Source: Synaphobranchus kaupii
Taxonomy: Eukaryota > Chordata > Actinopteri > Anguilliformes > Synaphobranchidae
Reading direction: 5' to 3'
DNA length: 64,000 nt
Assembly: GCA_029718625.1 (NCBI GenBank)
Contig: CM056383.1
Coordinates: 16,219,897-16,283,896, forward strand
The notes beneath the pieces were generated by a model. It did not search any database. It was not told the origin of the DNA and saw only the letters and a program-made list of their open reading frames with translations. Below are positions 1 through 12,200 of this stretch, in pieces. Each line of letters opens with the position of its first letter. The first letter of the stretch is position 1. The position numbers and the translations under genes are program-made.

Positions 1-281
1 GTAACAACAGAATATTCTCTAATGTCCTGGGCAGTCAATACAAAAAAGAAATGCTCAGTCAATACACGCTGCCTTCTCCACCATGTTCTATCGATTGAAC
101 GATTGACAGATGCTCCTGTCCAGAGTCACTCAAACTACGGAGAATATAAAACCCCCACCACCATAAAATAACCAATACCCGGGGGAGCATTTTGTTTCCG
201 ATGCCCTTGCGCAAAGATACCACTACGATGGCACAGATTGGACATCTTCTGCTAATTTCATCCGTTTGTCTGTCTGCACAG

Positions 282-423
282 GTTTTAACTCCCTTGTCGG
301 GGGGATCATGGGGTTCTCCATCCTCATCAGCGCGGAGGTTTTCCGGCACCATCCGGCGGTCTGGTACCTGGATGGGACAGTGGGCGTCCTGATTGGCCTG
401 ATCATCCTGGCTTATGGAGTAAA
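282..423 (+). CDS. tmem163: tmem163 penultimate coding exon
   Basis: The exon has an acceptor CACAG just before 282 and a donor AA|GTGAGTC after 423. It is 142 nt long: 2 nt complete a split codon, 46 full codons follow, and 2 nt (AA) are left over for the next exon. It encodes the last two predicted helices. Confidence 0.9.
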
Positions 424-872
424 GTGAGTCACATTCCCCCTTCCCCCAGTATCGTACACACATGGGACAGGAGTGCAGCTATAAACACTGTTTTATCTCT
501 GCCTGATTTAAACTGATTCCTCTCTCTAGGCCATAATAATACCCCATGTGTGGAAAATTCCGTTTCGCCCAATTGGGTGCACCTTAGTAACTCTTCCCCT
601 GGGCGATGCACTAATGTTTTTTTCCTTTTTTTGTAATGCTGCTCTTTCAAACACCGTTCGTTTGGGCCAGCTGGTTAGGCAGTGCAAGGTTTTAAGATCA
701 TCTTACAGAAATGGCGCCCTCTCTCTGCGAAACATCGCAATTACGACCACGTGTGTTAACGGTACGTGACATCACAGTCGCTCAGCAAACGCTCTTCCCC
801 TTGTGTCGCAGGCTGCTGCTCGACATGGTTCCCCGGGTGAGACAGACGAGGAACTACGAGAGGTTCGAGTGA
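282..872 (+). CDS. tmem163: tmem163, last two coding exons (join 282..423, 812..872)
   Basis: Transmembrane protein 163 is a zinc-binding transporter of synaptic vesicles and endolysosomes, related to the cation diffusion facilitator fold. The two exons join in frame to give about 66 C-terminal residues. The first carries two hydrophobic segments: FNSLVGGIMGFSILISAEVF, then WYLDGTVGVLIGLIILAYGV, taken as the last two membrane helices. The second gives the cytosolic end LLLDMVPRVRQTRNYERFE and a TGA stop. Both the helices and the tail resemble human TMEM163 as I remember it. The rest of the protein (human about 289 residues) lies left of the window. The gene points toward mgat5, which is on the opposite strand; the same convergent pair exists in human. 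Identification is from recalled family sequence, not from a search. Confidence 0.9.
812..872 (+). CDS. tmem163: tmem163 terminal coding exon with stop
   Basis: The acceptor is GTCGCAG ending at 811. The first base G completes an AAG lysine codon from the previous exon. Nineteen residues follow (LLLDMVPRVRQTRNYERFE), then TGA at 870..872. The intron between the two exons is 388 bp. Confidence 0.9.
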
Positions 873-3050
873 GAGAGGGACCCCCGTGCTTTGAGTGTGG
901 CGCTTGGAGGGGCGGGGTCCTATCCAACCTCCCCCCCCCCCCCCGCCTTCCAGGCACACACAAGAAAAGAGACGCAGAGGACAAATATAGACCTTAAGGT
1001 GCCGGTGGCATTTCAGTTCAAAGCACACCTCCCATTTTGACCTTTTTTTTCCTGTATCTTTAACCCCTGTTGTGTTATTTATGGCTAAGAACCGAAGAGG
1101 AGGAGAAGAGAAGGAAGAGCCTCACCCTGTGGGGTGTGGGGCAGAGTGCCATTTCGTCTCGATGGTCAGCTCCCTACGTCCCCACTTCTGAAAGGCACCT
1201 CTGCCCTCTCTGTTACGTTCTGCAAACCATAGACAGCGCCACGCTGAAACTGCGCTGAAGTCAAAACTGCAGATTGTCCTGCAATTTAGTCTGTTCCAAC
1301 AAAACAGCCCATTTTACTTTCTTCCCGGCTGGAATTGCTTAATGAGTTTGTCTCATCTGCGTGGCTTTAGAAGTGACCTGGCGTGAAAAAAGCATAACAA
1401 TGAGTTTGATTATTCACAAGTTCTTAGCTAGGCTGGAGTCCCATGAAAAAGGCCTTAACAGGGCACTGCCCTAGCAGTCTCCTCAGCACTCCCCAGAAAT
1501 AGTTCATCATCTTTTGAGATGATTATATTAATGATGTATAATATTTTACATCTTTTGAGGTGACTACATTCATGATGTAGAACACTATCTTTTGAGATGA
1601 TTAAAATGTGAAAAAGTGATGTAGAACACTGTGAGGGGGTATAGGTGGTCACACAGCATTGAGCAGGTGCAGCAGTCTAGCCTGTGTGCAAATCTGCATC
1701 AGGTGGCCTTATCTGGGCTTCACCCCTAAGGCAGCTGTACCAACCTCACTTTCCAGACCTCCTTGGAAAACCCCTAAACTGGAAAGAAGCACAGAACGTT
1801 GACCGGAATGTGTTGACATCAGGCAAAAAAACACAGAGCACAGTTACATAACTAAAAAAAAACAGCCTTATGGAGTATAGATTGTCTATACACAGAAATT
1901 ATAACATAAACACCCCCATTGAGACTTATTAGATTTTTTTTTGTTTGGTTTTGCTCCAATCATTTCATTTTGTTGTTCTTTCCAGTTTCTTGTGGTGTCT
2001 TGAGACAAACAAGGATCATACGTTTACAATTTCAGCATTTTCATCAGCACCATTCAGCTTACTGAAAATGTGATACTAAAGACACATACATTTTGCCTGT
2101 TTATTTCAAGGGGTGGCTGCCTCAGATTAATTTGTCTGGTGTTTGTTCGGATTTTTTAATTATTGCTTGGGCTTCTGTGATTATAACGATAGAATGATTA
2201 TCTTATCTTGTCCCTGGCAAACTATCAAGAATCTTAATGACAGACTGCAGAGGGAAGATTAGGCTTGCGGAACCGAAGTTGCAGCTTTTTCTACAGCTGT
2301 TTGAGCCAAAAATGCTGGCCGGATTTCAAGGGTGAAGCTAAAGATCTTGTCCTTAATTAGATTAATCTGGCCTCATTTAACCTGTTTGTTTACCTAACAT
2401 AGCACGGAAAAAAGTGAAACAGATTCCGATACTAGGGATAATTTGGGCAAATGAGAAGTTTCATTGGCTTTTATTGGCTGGTGACTGACATTTCAAATCA
2501 TTCAATCTTTTTGCTAAAGCCGTATGGAGGACCCAAGTCTAATGGGAAAACACCTTGTATTCAACACAAAATAAATTAATTCAACTTCTTTATCAATTTA
2601 CATTCAGGGAGAATTTCATTTTACCTCTAAACCTTCATAATGAAAATCATCTGTGGATAAAACATATTCAACTGCAGTCACAAAATGAAACCTGTACATA
2701 CTGTCTCTTACATAAGTAATTGGTGTTAGAAAAAACCTGATTCCATTTTTTATTTTGGGGTGGAATTCCCTTTTAAGAGGCTCTGTTCATCAATTTAAAT
2801 GCAAATGCAAGTAGCATTTTAAGAGATTTAAATATGTTTTATGTGGTCGATTGTTAATGTACCACTCATACAGCCAACTGTATATTTTTATTTCTGAATG
2901 TGATACCAGCACCTTCTGTATATACGGTAATTGTTGTACATATAGTCTAGGACATGTTAATATTGCCATTGTCTGTTTAAGGAGACGCCTGTGAAATTAA
3001 GCAAAAGCTAGCAATGGCATCACAGACTATTATCATCGTGTTATTTTTCA
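873..3050 (+). other. tmem163 3' UTR and downstream unique DNA
   Basis: No further coding potential is seen. The stretch holds a C run at about 934-947 and three imperfect copies of a short motif (ATCTTTTGAG followed by a/g TGA) at about 1508, 1549 and 1589. AT-rich single-copy-looking DNA follows. The segment 2150-2520 has several TAAT/ATTA cores and no recognisable repeat. The true end of the transcript cannot be fixed from sequence alone. Confidence 0.5.
2570..2575 (+). promoter_or_regulatory. candidate polyadenylation signal for tmem163
   Basis: AATAAA on the + strand, about 1.7 kb after the tmem163 stop, in AT-rich DNA followed by T-rich sequence. It is the best canonical hexamer seen before the repeat-rich zone. 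Usage is inferred only. Confidence 0.35.
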
Positions 3051-3224
3051 AATGAGGTATAAAGGTTGTGTGTTTTCCCAAGTGGTAGATATTACTGTAA
3101 ACTCTGGTTGTAGAACTATACCGTATAGAATATGTAGTGGAGTGAGAGTTGCAAGTACTGTAACAGAAACATTTTCTCCTTGCCAGGAAACGCGTGAATG
3201 TGATCTGTTGACAGCCTGTCTTTT

Positions 3225-3508
3225 CAGCTCACCAACAGCACAAGGGTCTGGTCCTCTCCCACCATCGTTTTCAGCTCACCAACAGCACAAGGATCTGGTC
3301 CTCTCCCACCATCGTTTCAGCTCACCAACAGCACAAGGATCTGGTCCTCTCCCACCATCGTTTTCAGCTCACCAACAGCACAAGGATCTGGTCCTCTCCC
3401 ACCATCGTTTTCAGCTCACCAACAGCACAAGGATCTGGTCCTCTCCCACCATCGTTTTCAGCTCACCAACAGCACAAGGATCTGGTCCTCTCCCACCATC
3501 GTTTTCAG
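3225..3508. repeat. 47-bp minisatellite, six copies
   Basis: Copies begin at 3225, 3272, 3318, 3365, 3412 and 3459, each starting CAGCTCACCAACAGCACAAG and ending in CCACCATCG plus T's. One copy is 46 bp because it has one T fewer; the others are almost identical, so expansion looks recent. The 216-codon open frame across it is a by-product of the array and has no domain. Confidence 0.95.
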
Positions 3509-3732
3509 GGAGTCTTTCAAAGTTGCGTCTTTCAAAGATGTCTGCAGGACCTGATATACACAGTATTATGGAAGGTTCTCAAAATATAGTTACTACCTGG
3601 TCAAAACTGACCCCCGGTGTGGATTCTGCCCCAAGAAGCACACAAACACACAATAGGGAGAATTTTACCACTCGGGAGCACAATTTTTATTTGATTGTAT
3701 GAGCCCCAATTTCCCCACACAAAAACATTTCC

Positions 3733-4152
3733 TTTAAGGGCCCATCAACAGTAAAGAAATGCATGCAAATTTCCCATAGACTTCAATGTAAAATGGTGCT
3801 ACAGCAAAACAAATGGAACTCTGTCATGCTTTAATGGATTTTCATGAAACTTCATCAGGTGGTACATCAGTAAATTCCGCATTGAACCATAGAGCGAATT
3901 TCGATTCATCTGATGCCATGGCAATGGTCGCAGCCAATCAAAAAACAGTAGGCTGTAATTTAAAAAGTATGCAATATAGCAAAAAATGGCTCTATGGTTT
4001 AATGGAACATGTATCATAGAGTATCTGTGCAAAATTCGGTGCAGTTCTGATGTCTAGTTATGGAGATACATTCGTTTTGCTGTAGTACCATTTTACATTG
4101 AAGTCTATGGGAAATTTGCATGCATTTCTTTACTGTTGATGGGCCCTTAAAC
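3733..4152. mobile_element. foldback MITE with about 78-bp inverted ends
   Basis: The left arm (from TTTAAGGGCCCATCAACAG, about 3733) and the right arm (to CTTTACTGTTGATGGGCCCTTAAA, about 4152) are near-perfect reverse complements for about 78 bp. The core is about 260 bp with no coding capacity. I could not define a target-site duplication or a superfamily with confidence. Confidence 0.85.
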
Positions 4153-4197
4153 CAAACGTACAGTAATCCTTGGAGCTGTTGAACCGAGTTAGTTTGT

Positions 4198-4850
4198 GCA
4201 GTGCACAGTGGTGTAGTGGTTAGCACTGTCACAAGAAAGAGGTTCCGGGTTCGAGTCCCAGTCCAGGTCCTCTCTGCGTGGGTTTCCTCCCATAGCAGAC
4301 ATATATGCCAGGTTAGGTATACTCCTGCCATTGCCCTTGACAAAGGCACTAGCCTCAGAACTGGAGATGGTCTCCGGGCGCTGCACTGTGGCTGCCCATC
4401 ACTGCTCCTAAGTGGTTAGGAGGGGTTAAATCAGGGGTTCCCAAACTTTTTTCTGATGCAACCCCAAATTAATGCTTACAAATGTACGCGACCCCCAACA
4501 CACGTGCACATACGCGCGTACGTGCATGCACGCCTCTGTTGAAAATGACATAAATCACAGAGTAGATGCAATCTGTGATTGGTTAAAATGTATGAAGTAA
4601 CGATTACATTTATATATTTGGGTTGTTGAAATGTTGGACATGTAGTACATTCACATATTTGGAACAAAAACCTTAGAAAAAAACTTTCTATTCTTATTTT
4701 CAGAAAAAAAAAGAAATAAAAATTTCAGGCGAGGCCGTCCTGAAATCAGGTGACTCCACTTGGGGTCGCGACCCACAGTTTGGGAACCCCTGGGTTAAAT
4801 TATACCCCACAGTGTCAATAAAAGTATAACTTATTCAAATATCATAATTT
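4198..4850 (+). repeat. tRNA-derived SINE, split by a hAT MITE
   Basis: A pol III A-box-like motif (GGTGTAGTGGTTAGCAC, about 4209) and a perfect B-box (GGTTCGAGTCC, about 4248) mark a tRNA-derived head. The body continues to 4431, is interrupted by the element at 4432..4792, and resumes at 4801 for about 50 bp. The type is common in fish genomes. Confidence 0.75.
4432..4792. mobile_element. hAT-like MITE with perfect 8-bp target duplication
   Basis: The ends are CAGGGGTTCCCAAACT and its inverse AGTTTGGGAACCCCTG. It is flanked by the identical 8-mer GGTTAAAT at 4424..4431 and 4793..4800, the 8-bp duplication typical of the hAT superfamily. It is 361 bp with no transposase, so non-autonomous. 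Confidence 0.9.
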
Positions 4851-5322
4851 GTGGGCATTTATTAATAGAAATCCACCAAATGGGTAACGTTAGTGTATGT
4901 AGCACAAAACCATTTCTACTGATATGTGGTTAAATGGTATGAGAGACGGGACATGCATGCACATGGCAGTGTGGTTCTATAGCTGGAATTACTGTGACTG
5001 TGTTCACTGTACATGTTTGAAAGGAGCATTACAGCTGTGTGTACAGACGAAAACACTGCACTGCATTTCTGTAACCTCTCAGCTGTCTATTGCTAAAGAG
5101 CTTAATTTAAAGAATCAGTCTCAAATATCAAAGCCATAATGGCAGATAGGCGTCTGTTCATCCCTAGATTTAGATTCCTTAAATCTCAAGACCACGAGGC
5201 TGAAGGTTCTCTCACGTCCGCCATCGTCCCTCTTTGGAACATGCTGGCGTGTGTCTGTGGTTTTCTGGTATTGAACACAATAAAAGCAGCACAGTGGAGT
5301 GAGCGCACACACACACACCCTC
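4851..5322. other. intergenic, no gene recognised
   Basis: Short open frames only. An AATAAA lies at about 5279 on the + strand. Nothing else is recognised. Confidence 0.4.
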
Positions 5323-5323
5323 A

Positions 5324-5373
<50 letters not shown>

Positions 5374-5434
5374 CATTATTCTTGCACTCATTCTCATACA
5401 AACAAACACACACACACACACACACACACACAAA
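5323..5434. repeat. CT and CA microsatellites
   Basis: A (CT)n tract runs into (CA)n at about 5323-5373, and a second (CA)n tract lies at about 5407-5434. Confidence 0.95.
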
Positions 5435-5663
5435 GATGGCATTATATTAATTTGTATGCCCCAATGTGTTAATGCAATAAGTGCTTCTGTAAGCCTGCGC
5501 GTGATGTTAGCGTTTTAGATGTTTAGAAGAGCTTCACGCGCCTGAGCCATCAGGCCCTGGTGCTGCTTTGCATGGGCTGACGGCCACTACACTAGAGTCA
5601 GAAGTACAGGCTATGCCCTCCTGCAAGCTTGCCATGGTTTGCATAATCAATACAGAGCATTCA

Positions 5664-5788
<125 letters not shown>

Positions 5789-5954
5789 GTTTTGTACAAT
5801 ATGGGTCTCTGATATTAACTGCACCACTATGTGCACAGAATCTAATTTGTGAATGTAATATATTGCAGTGGTACTACAGTGGACGATGTAAACACAATGT
5901 ATATTTATATAGAACACCCGTGCAACGGTGGGACTTCTTTGTCACAGAAAAAGG

Positions 5955-5960
5955 TTTATT
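5955..5960 (-). promoter_or_regulatory. candidate distal poly(A) signal of mgat5
   Basis: AATAAA on the - strand (TTTATT on +), followed within about 35-60 nt by GT-rich DNA. It lies just before CA-repeat DNA, as expected at the end of a long 3' UTR. Confidence 0.4.
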
Positions 5961-7013
5961 GAAAAATAAAGTTTTATCCTGCGTATTCATCAAAAACGGT
6001 GAAAACAAATCTGGTCAAATTCTTTCTTTTTCTCATGTTCGTTTTTTGTCACTACCTTTTGCAAACACCTCCAAGATTACAAACAACATACACAATAAAA
6101 AAAAAAAACGCTTTTCAGTTACCAAGAGGTTCTGTGAAAGAATGATTTAAATAAAAAAACAAAATAAACCTGACTTAACATGACATTCTCCTACAGTTGT
6201 GATACAAAAGCCCCTTCACTGTAAATTAGGCTACATCTCACCTCAATGATAACAAATGTTAATGTTAGCATTTTACCTAGTGCTGAAGAACTGACACTTT
6301 TCAAAGATTAATCCGAAAAACTAAAACCCAAACAAGGATCGATTGGACTGGTTTGACTGTACTGTAAAAACATCACCTATAGGAGGAGTGAAGACAGCTC
6401 TTGAGTTTTGACAGAAAGCAAAACACGACACAGACTAAGAGAGTAATTATAATCCGTGTAGGTCCCCCTCCAGGCATCCCATAATAGCATCAGACACCAT
6501 GGCAACCAATCATTATAGCCGTGGCTGTTCATTAGCATCTCCAGACCATAACAAGGCACATGCTGTACTTAAAAAAAACCCTTGTTAGGAGATCATTCTT
6601 CTTTTTACTAACTTGCAAAAAAACAAAAAAAAAGATAAAAAAGCAATAATGGCCAAAAGTTATTCACATATCCTGTAAAATGACATTAACTGCAAACTCT
6701 TGTTTGACATTAATTCACAATTCTCAATTTGTCATTTGTAAGATGTGCATGCAAGATGTTCGTGTAATTATATATCGGTTGCCCAGCGATTACATCGGTA
6801 TTCATATATGTGATATTGTGTTAAATAAACACAGCTTACGGTGGCTGGCTAAGCGGATATTAGTCTGTATTGACAGATGTGCAAATCAAATTGTACTCTA
6901 ATCTAAAAACAAAACATTAAAATAAAGTTCTTGCTGGCATTTAGGTAGAATTAAGCTGCGTGGAGCTCAGTATTGTCATACTGAACTATTGTCATACTGA
7001 AGTATTGTCAAAC

Positions 7014-7249
7014 CACTGAACTAGCTCTAATCAGCACATTGGTGAGGGTACACATGTATCAGTGATGATATACACTGAACCAGCGGTAATCAGTGCATTG
7101 GTGTGGGTACACATGTATCAGAGATGATATACACTGAACCAGCTGTAATCAGTGCATTGGTGATGGTACACATGTATCAGTGATGATATACACGGAACCA
7201 GCTGTAATCAGTACATTGGTGATGGTACACATGTATCAGTGATGATATA
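7014..7249. repeat. 59-bp tandem repeat, four copies
   Basis: Four copies start at 7014, 7073, 7132 and 7191 with CACTGAAC, each containing GGTACACATGTATCA and GATGATATA. They differ by a few bases. They lie inside the proposed mgat5 3' UTR. Confidence 0.95.
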
Positions 7250-7629
7250 CACTGAACCAACCCTCAATCAGGCCATAACTCCTGCAACTACTTACACTAG
7301 AGTGGATGCAAAAATACAAATTAGAGTTGTGATCAATGGACTACCAAGATTTTTAAGAGAGTCAAGGCCTCGATTCAAACTAAGCACAAAGTCACTTTGT
7401 CCTAAACTTTAGAGTGACAGCATTATTGTACATTTCCTCTTTTCTTGACAACATGCTTTAATCATTTTAGGGATATTTAAAGGACATATCATGAACATAC
7501 TGTGCCAAACAAACCCTCAAAGATCGCTCAAAGTTAAGGCCGAAGTGCATTGCAGGTTAGATTGAAACTGCCTTTAATTTGCCTGTTTGTGTGCACAGAA
7601 ATTCCCATTGGCAGGCACTTCGATTTCAT

Positions 7630-7635
7630 TTTATT
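7630..7635 (-). promoter_or_regulatory. candidate proximal poly(A) signal of mgat5
   Basis: AATAAA on the - strand about 1.43 kb after the stop codon. Usage is unknown. Confidence 0.3.
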
Positions 7636-9065
7636 TTATAAAGATAAAGATTGTTTTTAGTGCTGGGCACAAGATTTCTGTTAAACACCCAGAAAGGCAG
7701 AATCCACTTCTCTTTTCAAAAGTACTGACTGGCAGTCTACTTTGAACAAACAACTCCATCCTTGTATGCACCTACATATACATACAAAAGTGATGACACT
7801 TAATTTCTATTAAATAAAACAACCTTCAAATAAAATCTCATCTCCCTTACCATCTACTATAAATAAGAAGAAAATAAGTAAACTATTGTTTCATTCAGCA
7901 AACACCTGTGACAAATTTTCTGTACAAAATAAATTAAAAAAACAAAAACCCAGATAAGAATAGTATTCAGTGTGGATAACATTTGTTCAGCTTCAGTAAT
8001 TATATCACATAGTGCATTTTCCGCACACCTTGTACACTACCTTCAGCAGTTTCCTCCCAACAGAAAGGCAAACCTGAAAATCCACGAATCTAATTATTCA
8101 AACTTACGAAATCTATCGAAATCAATGGGTTTTAAATGTTCTAAATTCTGTGAGGAGCAGTAATATCCACACCTGTGTAGGTCTGTACACATGTCCACAT
8201 ATTTTTTTCTTTCATTATATAAATAAATATAGACACCCATCTATAAATACACATTTCGAATTCTTCTTTGTATCCATTTCAAACATGTAAAATGCAATGG
8301 TCACTTGTGCAGAGATGACCATCATAATTTTGTACAGATTTCAGCAATAAGCGATCGTGGTTTCCTAATAAACTTTACAACTTGATCAGACCGCCTCTCA
8401 TCTGGCTACATACGGCAGTACATTTACAGTGTCGGGACAAAACTGGGAGTGAACCTACACCCACTGGCACCTCTTTAAACCTCTGAAAATAACACACTAG
8501 TGCAAATCTACAAACCTTAAAAAAAAAAAAAAACTATTAAAAGGTAGAGCCGTCAGAGCAGGGGGGGGGGTACGGTTCTGGTTCCGAACGCAAACTGGCG
8601 AATTGGTCCCACGGTGCAACTACGAGGTTTGACACCGGGTAACTTCGTTGCTCTGCAGCGCCACTGCCGGGCAGCCAGGGGGCAGTGGAGAGTACTGGCC
8701 TGTTTTCAGTTTCTTCGCACACTACCTGTATTCAAGTACTTCAGGCCGATATTGTATGTACGCATGCGCACGAAGAACATCAACTGGAATGTTCCGCAGA
8801 CATCCCTTTCTCTACCACATCCATCCCGCCGTCCGTTCCCTCGATTTGCGACGCGCCGTGTCCTCGGACGTGGAAATGAGCGTGTCCCACGTGGGTGTGC
8901 GAAGAAACCGTAAAATAAAGACGGCTCCCGTTGGCCCGTTCGCTCCCGGCGTGTTGGAGCCTTAGTGGAGTTCATCCGGCTGCCTGTTGTCGCCGTGCGC
9001 CTCCCTGGTCTGGCAGCTCCGACGTGGCGGGGGGAGGACAGGGCGGTTCGGGTTCAGGGGAGGGG

Positions 9066-9264
9066 CTATAGGCAGCCCTTGCAGAGCGCTACCTGGCCCT
9101 TCATGTAGTCCCGGCAGGGGCAGACGCGTTTGAGGGAGGCGTGCGCCCCCGCGCAGCTGAAAAGCAGGAGGTCCGACTGGAACACGCAGTGCCTGGTGGC
9201 CTCGTTGTACGCCGGCACCACCGTGTCGCCCGCCGACTCCACCGACTGGCACTCCACCCCAAAC
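9066..9264 (-). CDS. mgat5: mgat5 terminal coding exon W14 with stop
   Basis: 199 nt. One base completes Lys, then come 65 residues and TAG. It ends with [20 protein letters not shown] and [10 protein letters not shown], the cysteine-rich C-terminus that fixes the identity as MGAT5. The start of the exon ([10 protein letters not shown]) is the most diverged part. The acceptor is CGGCAG. Confidence 0.97.
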
Positions 9265-12200
9265 CTGCCGAGAGACGCGGTCACGGACGATTATGCGCAC
9301 ACATTTCAAATTCAAATTCAAATCTAAATCCATCTGTTATCTAACCCGCTTATTCCTGGTCAGGGTCGAGGGGGGCTGGAGCATGCATTGGGAGAGGACA
9401 GGTCGCCAATCCATCACAGGGCATTCAAATCAAAATTCAAATTCAAATCTAAACCAAAATCATGTCTTTCTGTAACATGTGGCCTCCAGTATTAATGAAT
9501 GGCATTTCTACAGAGGCTGAAACATGGCCCCTAGTGGCCAGCAGTGGTAACTACACACACACATAATGAAAGGGTTAGTTCGGAATTTTGGACATAATGT
9601 CTCATTTACGACTTAGCCATGATGTTGTTGATTGATGGAGACCATTTTCAGCTGATTCCATGCTGTCCTTCTTGTGGACATACACACGTTGCTAATGCTA
9701 GCGCAACTTTATGGTAACTGGTAGCATCCACTACAAAACACACAAACACTCCACAGTGCACCCAAAGCAAATAAAGTACGACGACAGTCTATCGGGGTTA
9801 ATTTGAGTGTTTATACCATCATTTTTGAAGTCAAACTATCGTTGAATCCTTTACTTTGTGCTGACCTATATTCTCTGTGGAAGTACGGCGGCCATTGCAA
9901 CTGTTGCACTTCTTTGTTGTTGTAGTCGACCAGTGCCGGCACTACATTCGTAGGTAACGTAAAGTATCGCTCCGCCGCCGTACTTCTCCGTATATTCTAC
10001 TTCCCCAGAGAATATAGGTCAGCACAAAGTAAAGGATTCAATGATAGTTTGACTTCAAAAATGATGGTATAAACACTCAAATCAACCCTGATAGAGTGTC
10101 GTCGTATTTTATTTGCTTTGGGTGCACTGTGGAGTGTTTAAGTGCGTTTGGTAGTGGATGCTACCGGTTACCATAGAGTTGCGCTAGCATTAGCAACGTG
10201 TGTATGTCCAAAAGAAGGACAGCATGGAATCAGCTGGAAATGGTCTCCATCAATCAACAACATCATGGCTAAGTCGTAAATGAGACATTATGTCCAAAAT
10301 TCCGAACTAACCCTTTAAACCATATCTGTTGTTTGTTCCTATTAAACATTCACATCAAACACGGCAGGAGTCAATGTGGAATCGCACAGATTTGTTTGCT
10401 CAGAACACAATATGATTTTACGGCAGCTAGAAATGGCGAGTAAGCGCTTGTAGAGGTCCAAACTTGGCACCACTGTCCTTAAAATAGCCTGATTAAAAAA
10501 GTGGATCTGTGATTGGAGTTAATGGAGAATAATACAGTCATTCACTGACTCAGACAGAAGTGTAATGCGTTGGGGCAAAATCTAAACACTACCTAAGAGC
10601 CCATGCTTAGGCATGAACACAATGTACTGAATTATTCTCACATTCATATCACACAGCTACTGCATTTCCAGGAAATTATTCTGCACACATCAGAAAACCA
10701 GACGCAGAGGAAACATGCCAAATCGATATGATGGCTCCATCTACTGGAAGTACGAAGAACTGCACATTTCAGGAAAAAAAACCAGACGCTCAGCATATAG
10801 GCAGGTTAAGCTTGTGCTCAGCTTCTCGCATTACGCTGATTACTCACCTTAAATCACCCCAGTTTGGAGATGGGGAACTAAGAGCAGAGTGTAAGCAAAC
10901 ACACAGATGAGCTGCACACACTGTGGTGAGGTGAAGGTTTTCTCTGACTGTACAGAGTGTGTTTTTGTGTTTGTGTCGCAGTCTCGCATGGCGCATGTCT
11001 ACACGGAACTGGCTCTCGGTGAAGAAGGTATGCGCAGCTCTCTGCTAACGTGTGACTGTGTAAGCGCGAGTGCGTCATTACCATATTAATGAAGCGGTAA
11101 GCATGTCAGCGTGCATGATTACGTTGATATTGTGTAAAGTTTGTGTACCAGTGCAGTAAGAGTCAGTGCCTCAGATTGAGTCAGAGCAGTGACTCAGTGA
11201 CTCACTTGATCAGGTCCTTGTCCTTGTTGAGGTGCTGGAAGAAGGACGGCTCACAGATGAGCTGCTCCTCCTGACACACCTGCTTGCAGGACTTCCCTGG
11301 GGCGGCCAGCTTCACCTGGAGCGCGCTCAGTGGAGGCCACATCACCTGGCCGTGGCAGAAGTCCTGCAGGGGGGGAGTGGGATGAGGGGGTGAGTGTTGC
11401 ACTACAGGAGAAGTGGGCGAATCTTCTGCCCGATTCGCCCCTCGACAATCGTGGGGGCGTTCCCAATTTGAGGCTGGTCTGAACCGATTATCTGCCCAGA
11501 TTATCCTGAGGTGTGAGGTGTTTACAGACAGAATCATAAGCCTCCCGATGGGCACGGGGGACAGAATCATAAGCCTCCCGATGGGCACGGGGTCGCCCCA
11601 ATTTCGATTCGTAAATATCAAACATGTTTGATAGTTATGACTGGAAATCCTGCAGTGTGAGGGGAACGGCGATGGAATCTCAAACAGAACAAGAATAGCC
11701 AATGAGAGCCGAGCTGGCTGGTAAGCGAAAGTTGCGGAACTCACAGCAGCAGAAACACGGCGGCGAATACGAAGAGGACTTCTACAGTCTCCCGAGTCAA
11801 CAAAACAAGCGCAACAAGACTGTCTGCCTCCAAAGTCATGTTGGATCACGTGAGTTTCTGCAAGATCCCAGGTACTGAGAGTCAAGACGTATAAAGTATA
11901 AAGTATAAATTAAGTGCGTGATCGTCTACTGTGTGCGTTCTGACGACTGAAATACAAAAATAATCTGTGAAATCTGTCGTTATGTGTGGGGTCTCCAAGG
12001 TTTTCAGGTTAGGATTTGAAAAGCTCTGTAGTGTGCGCCAGGCTTAAGCTGCTCGCCTCTGAGTGTGTGTGGCACAGCAGTATTAACGGAGCTGCAGGCT
12101 TCAATCCCAGTAGAGGCATTGCAGTCCAACTCTTGAGAAAGATACTTCCACCAGCAATGCATAAGTAATGGTAACCAGCCATTTTCAACATTGTACCAGC

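Larger units (their letters stand above)
5940..9065 (-). other. probable 3' UTR of mgat5
   Basis: The mgat5 stop is at 9066..9068 on the - strand. The DNA below it to about 5940 is mostly AT-rich, lacks recognisable transposons or splice structure and contains two AATAAA hexamers on the - strand. A 3-kb 3' UTR would fit the long 3' UTR of vertebrate MGAT5. The stretch contains a 59-bp tandem repeat (7014..7249) and an A-run near 8520. The extent is inferred; no transcript evidence is available. Confidence 0.5.

Noticed and set aside
3052..3702. 216-codon open frame on +
   Set aside because: Mostly the 47-bp minisatellite; the frame changes unit by unit, and there is no domain.
4209..4260. 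A-box and B-box at about 4209 and 4248 as a tRNA gene
   Set aside because: No acceptor stem or anticodon arm can be folded; the body continues as a SINE.
11364..11885. Open frame extending exon W13 upstream on the - strand
   Set aside because: A good acceptor (CTGCAG at 11364-11369) and the phase of exon W12 show this part is intron.
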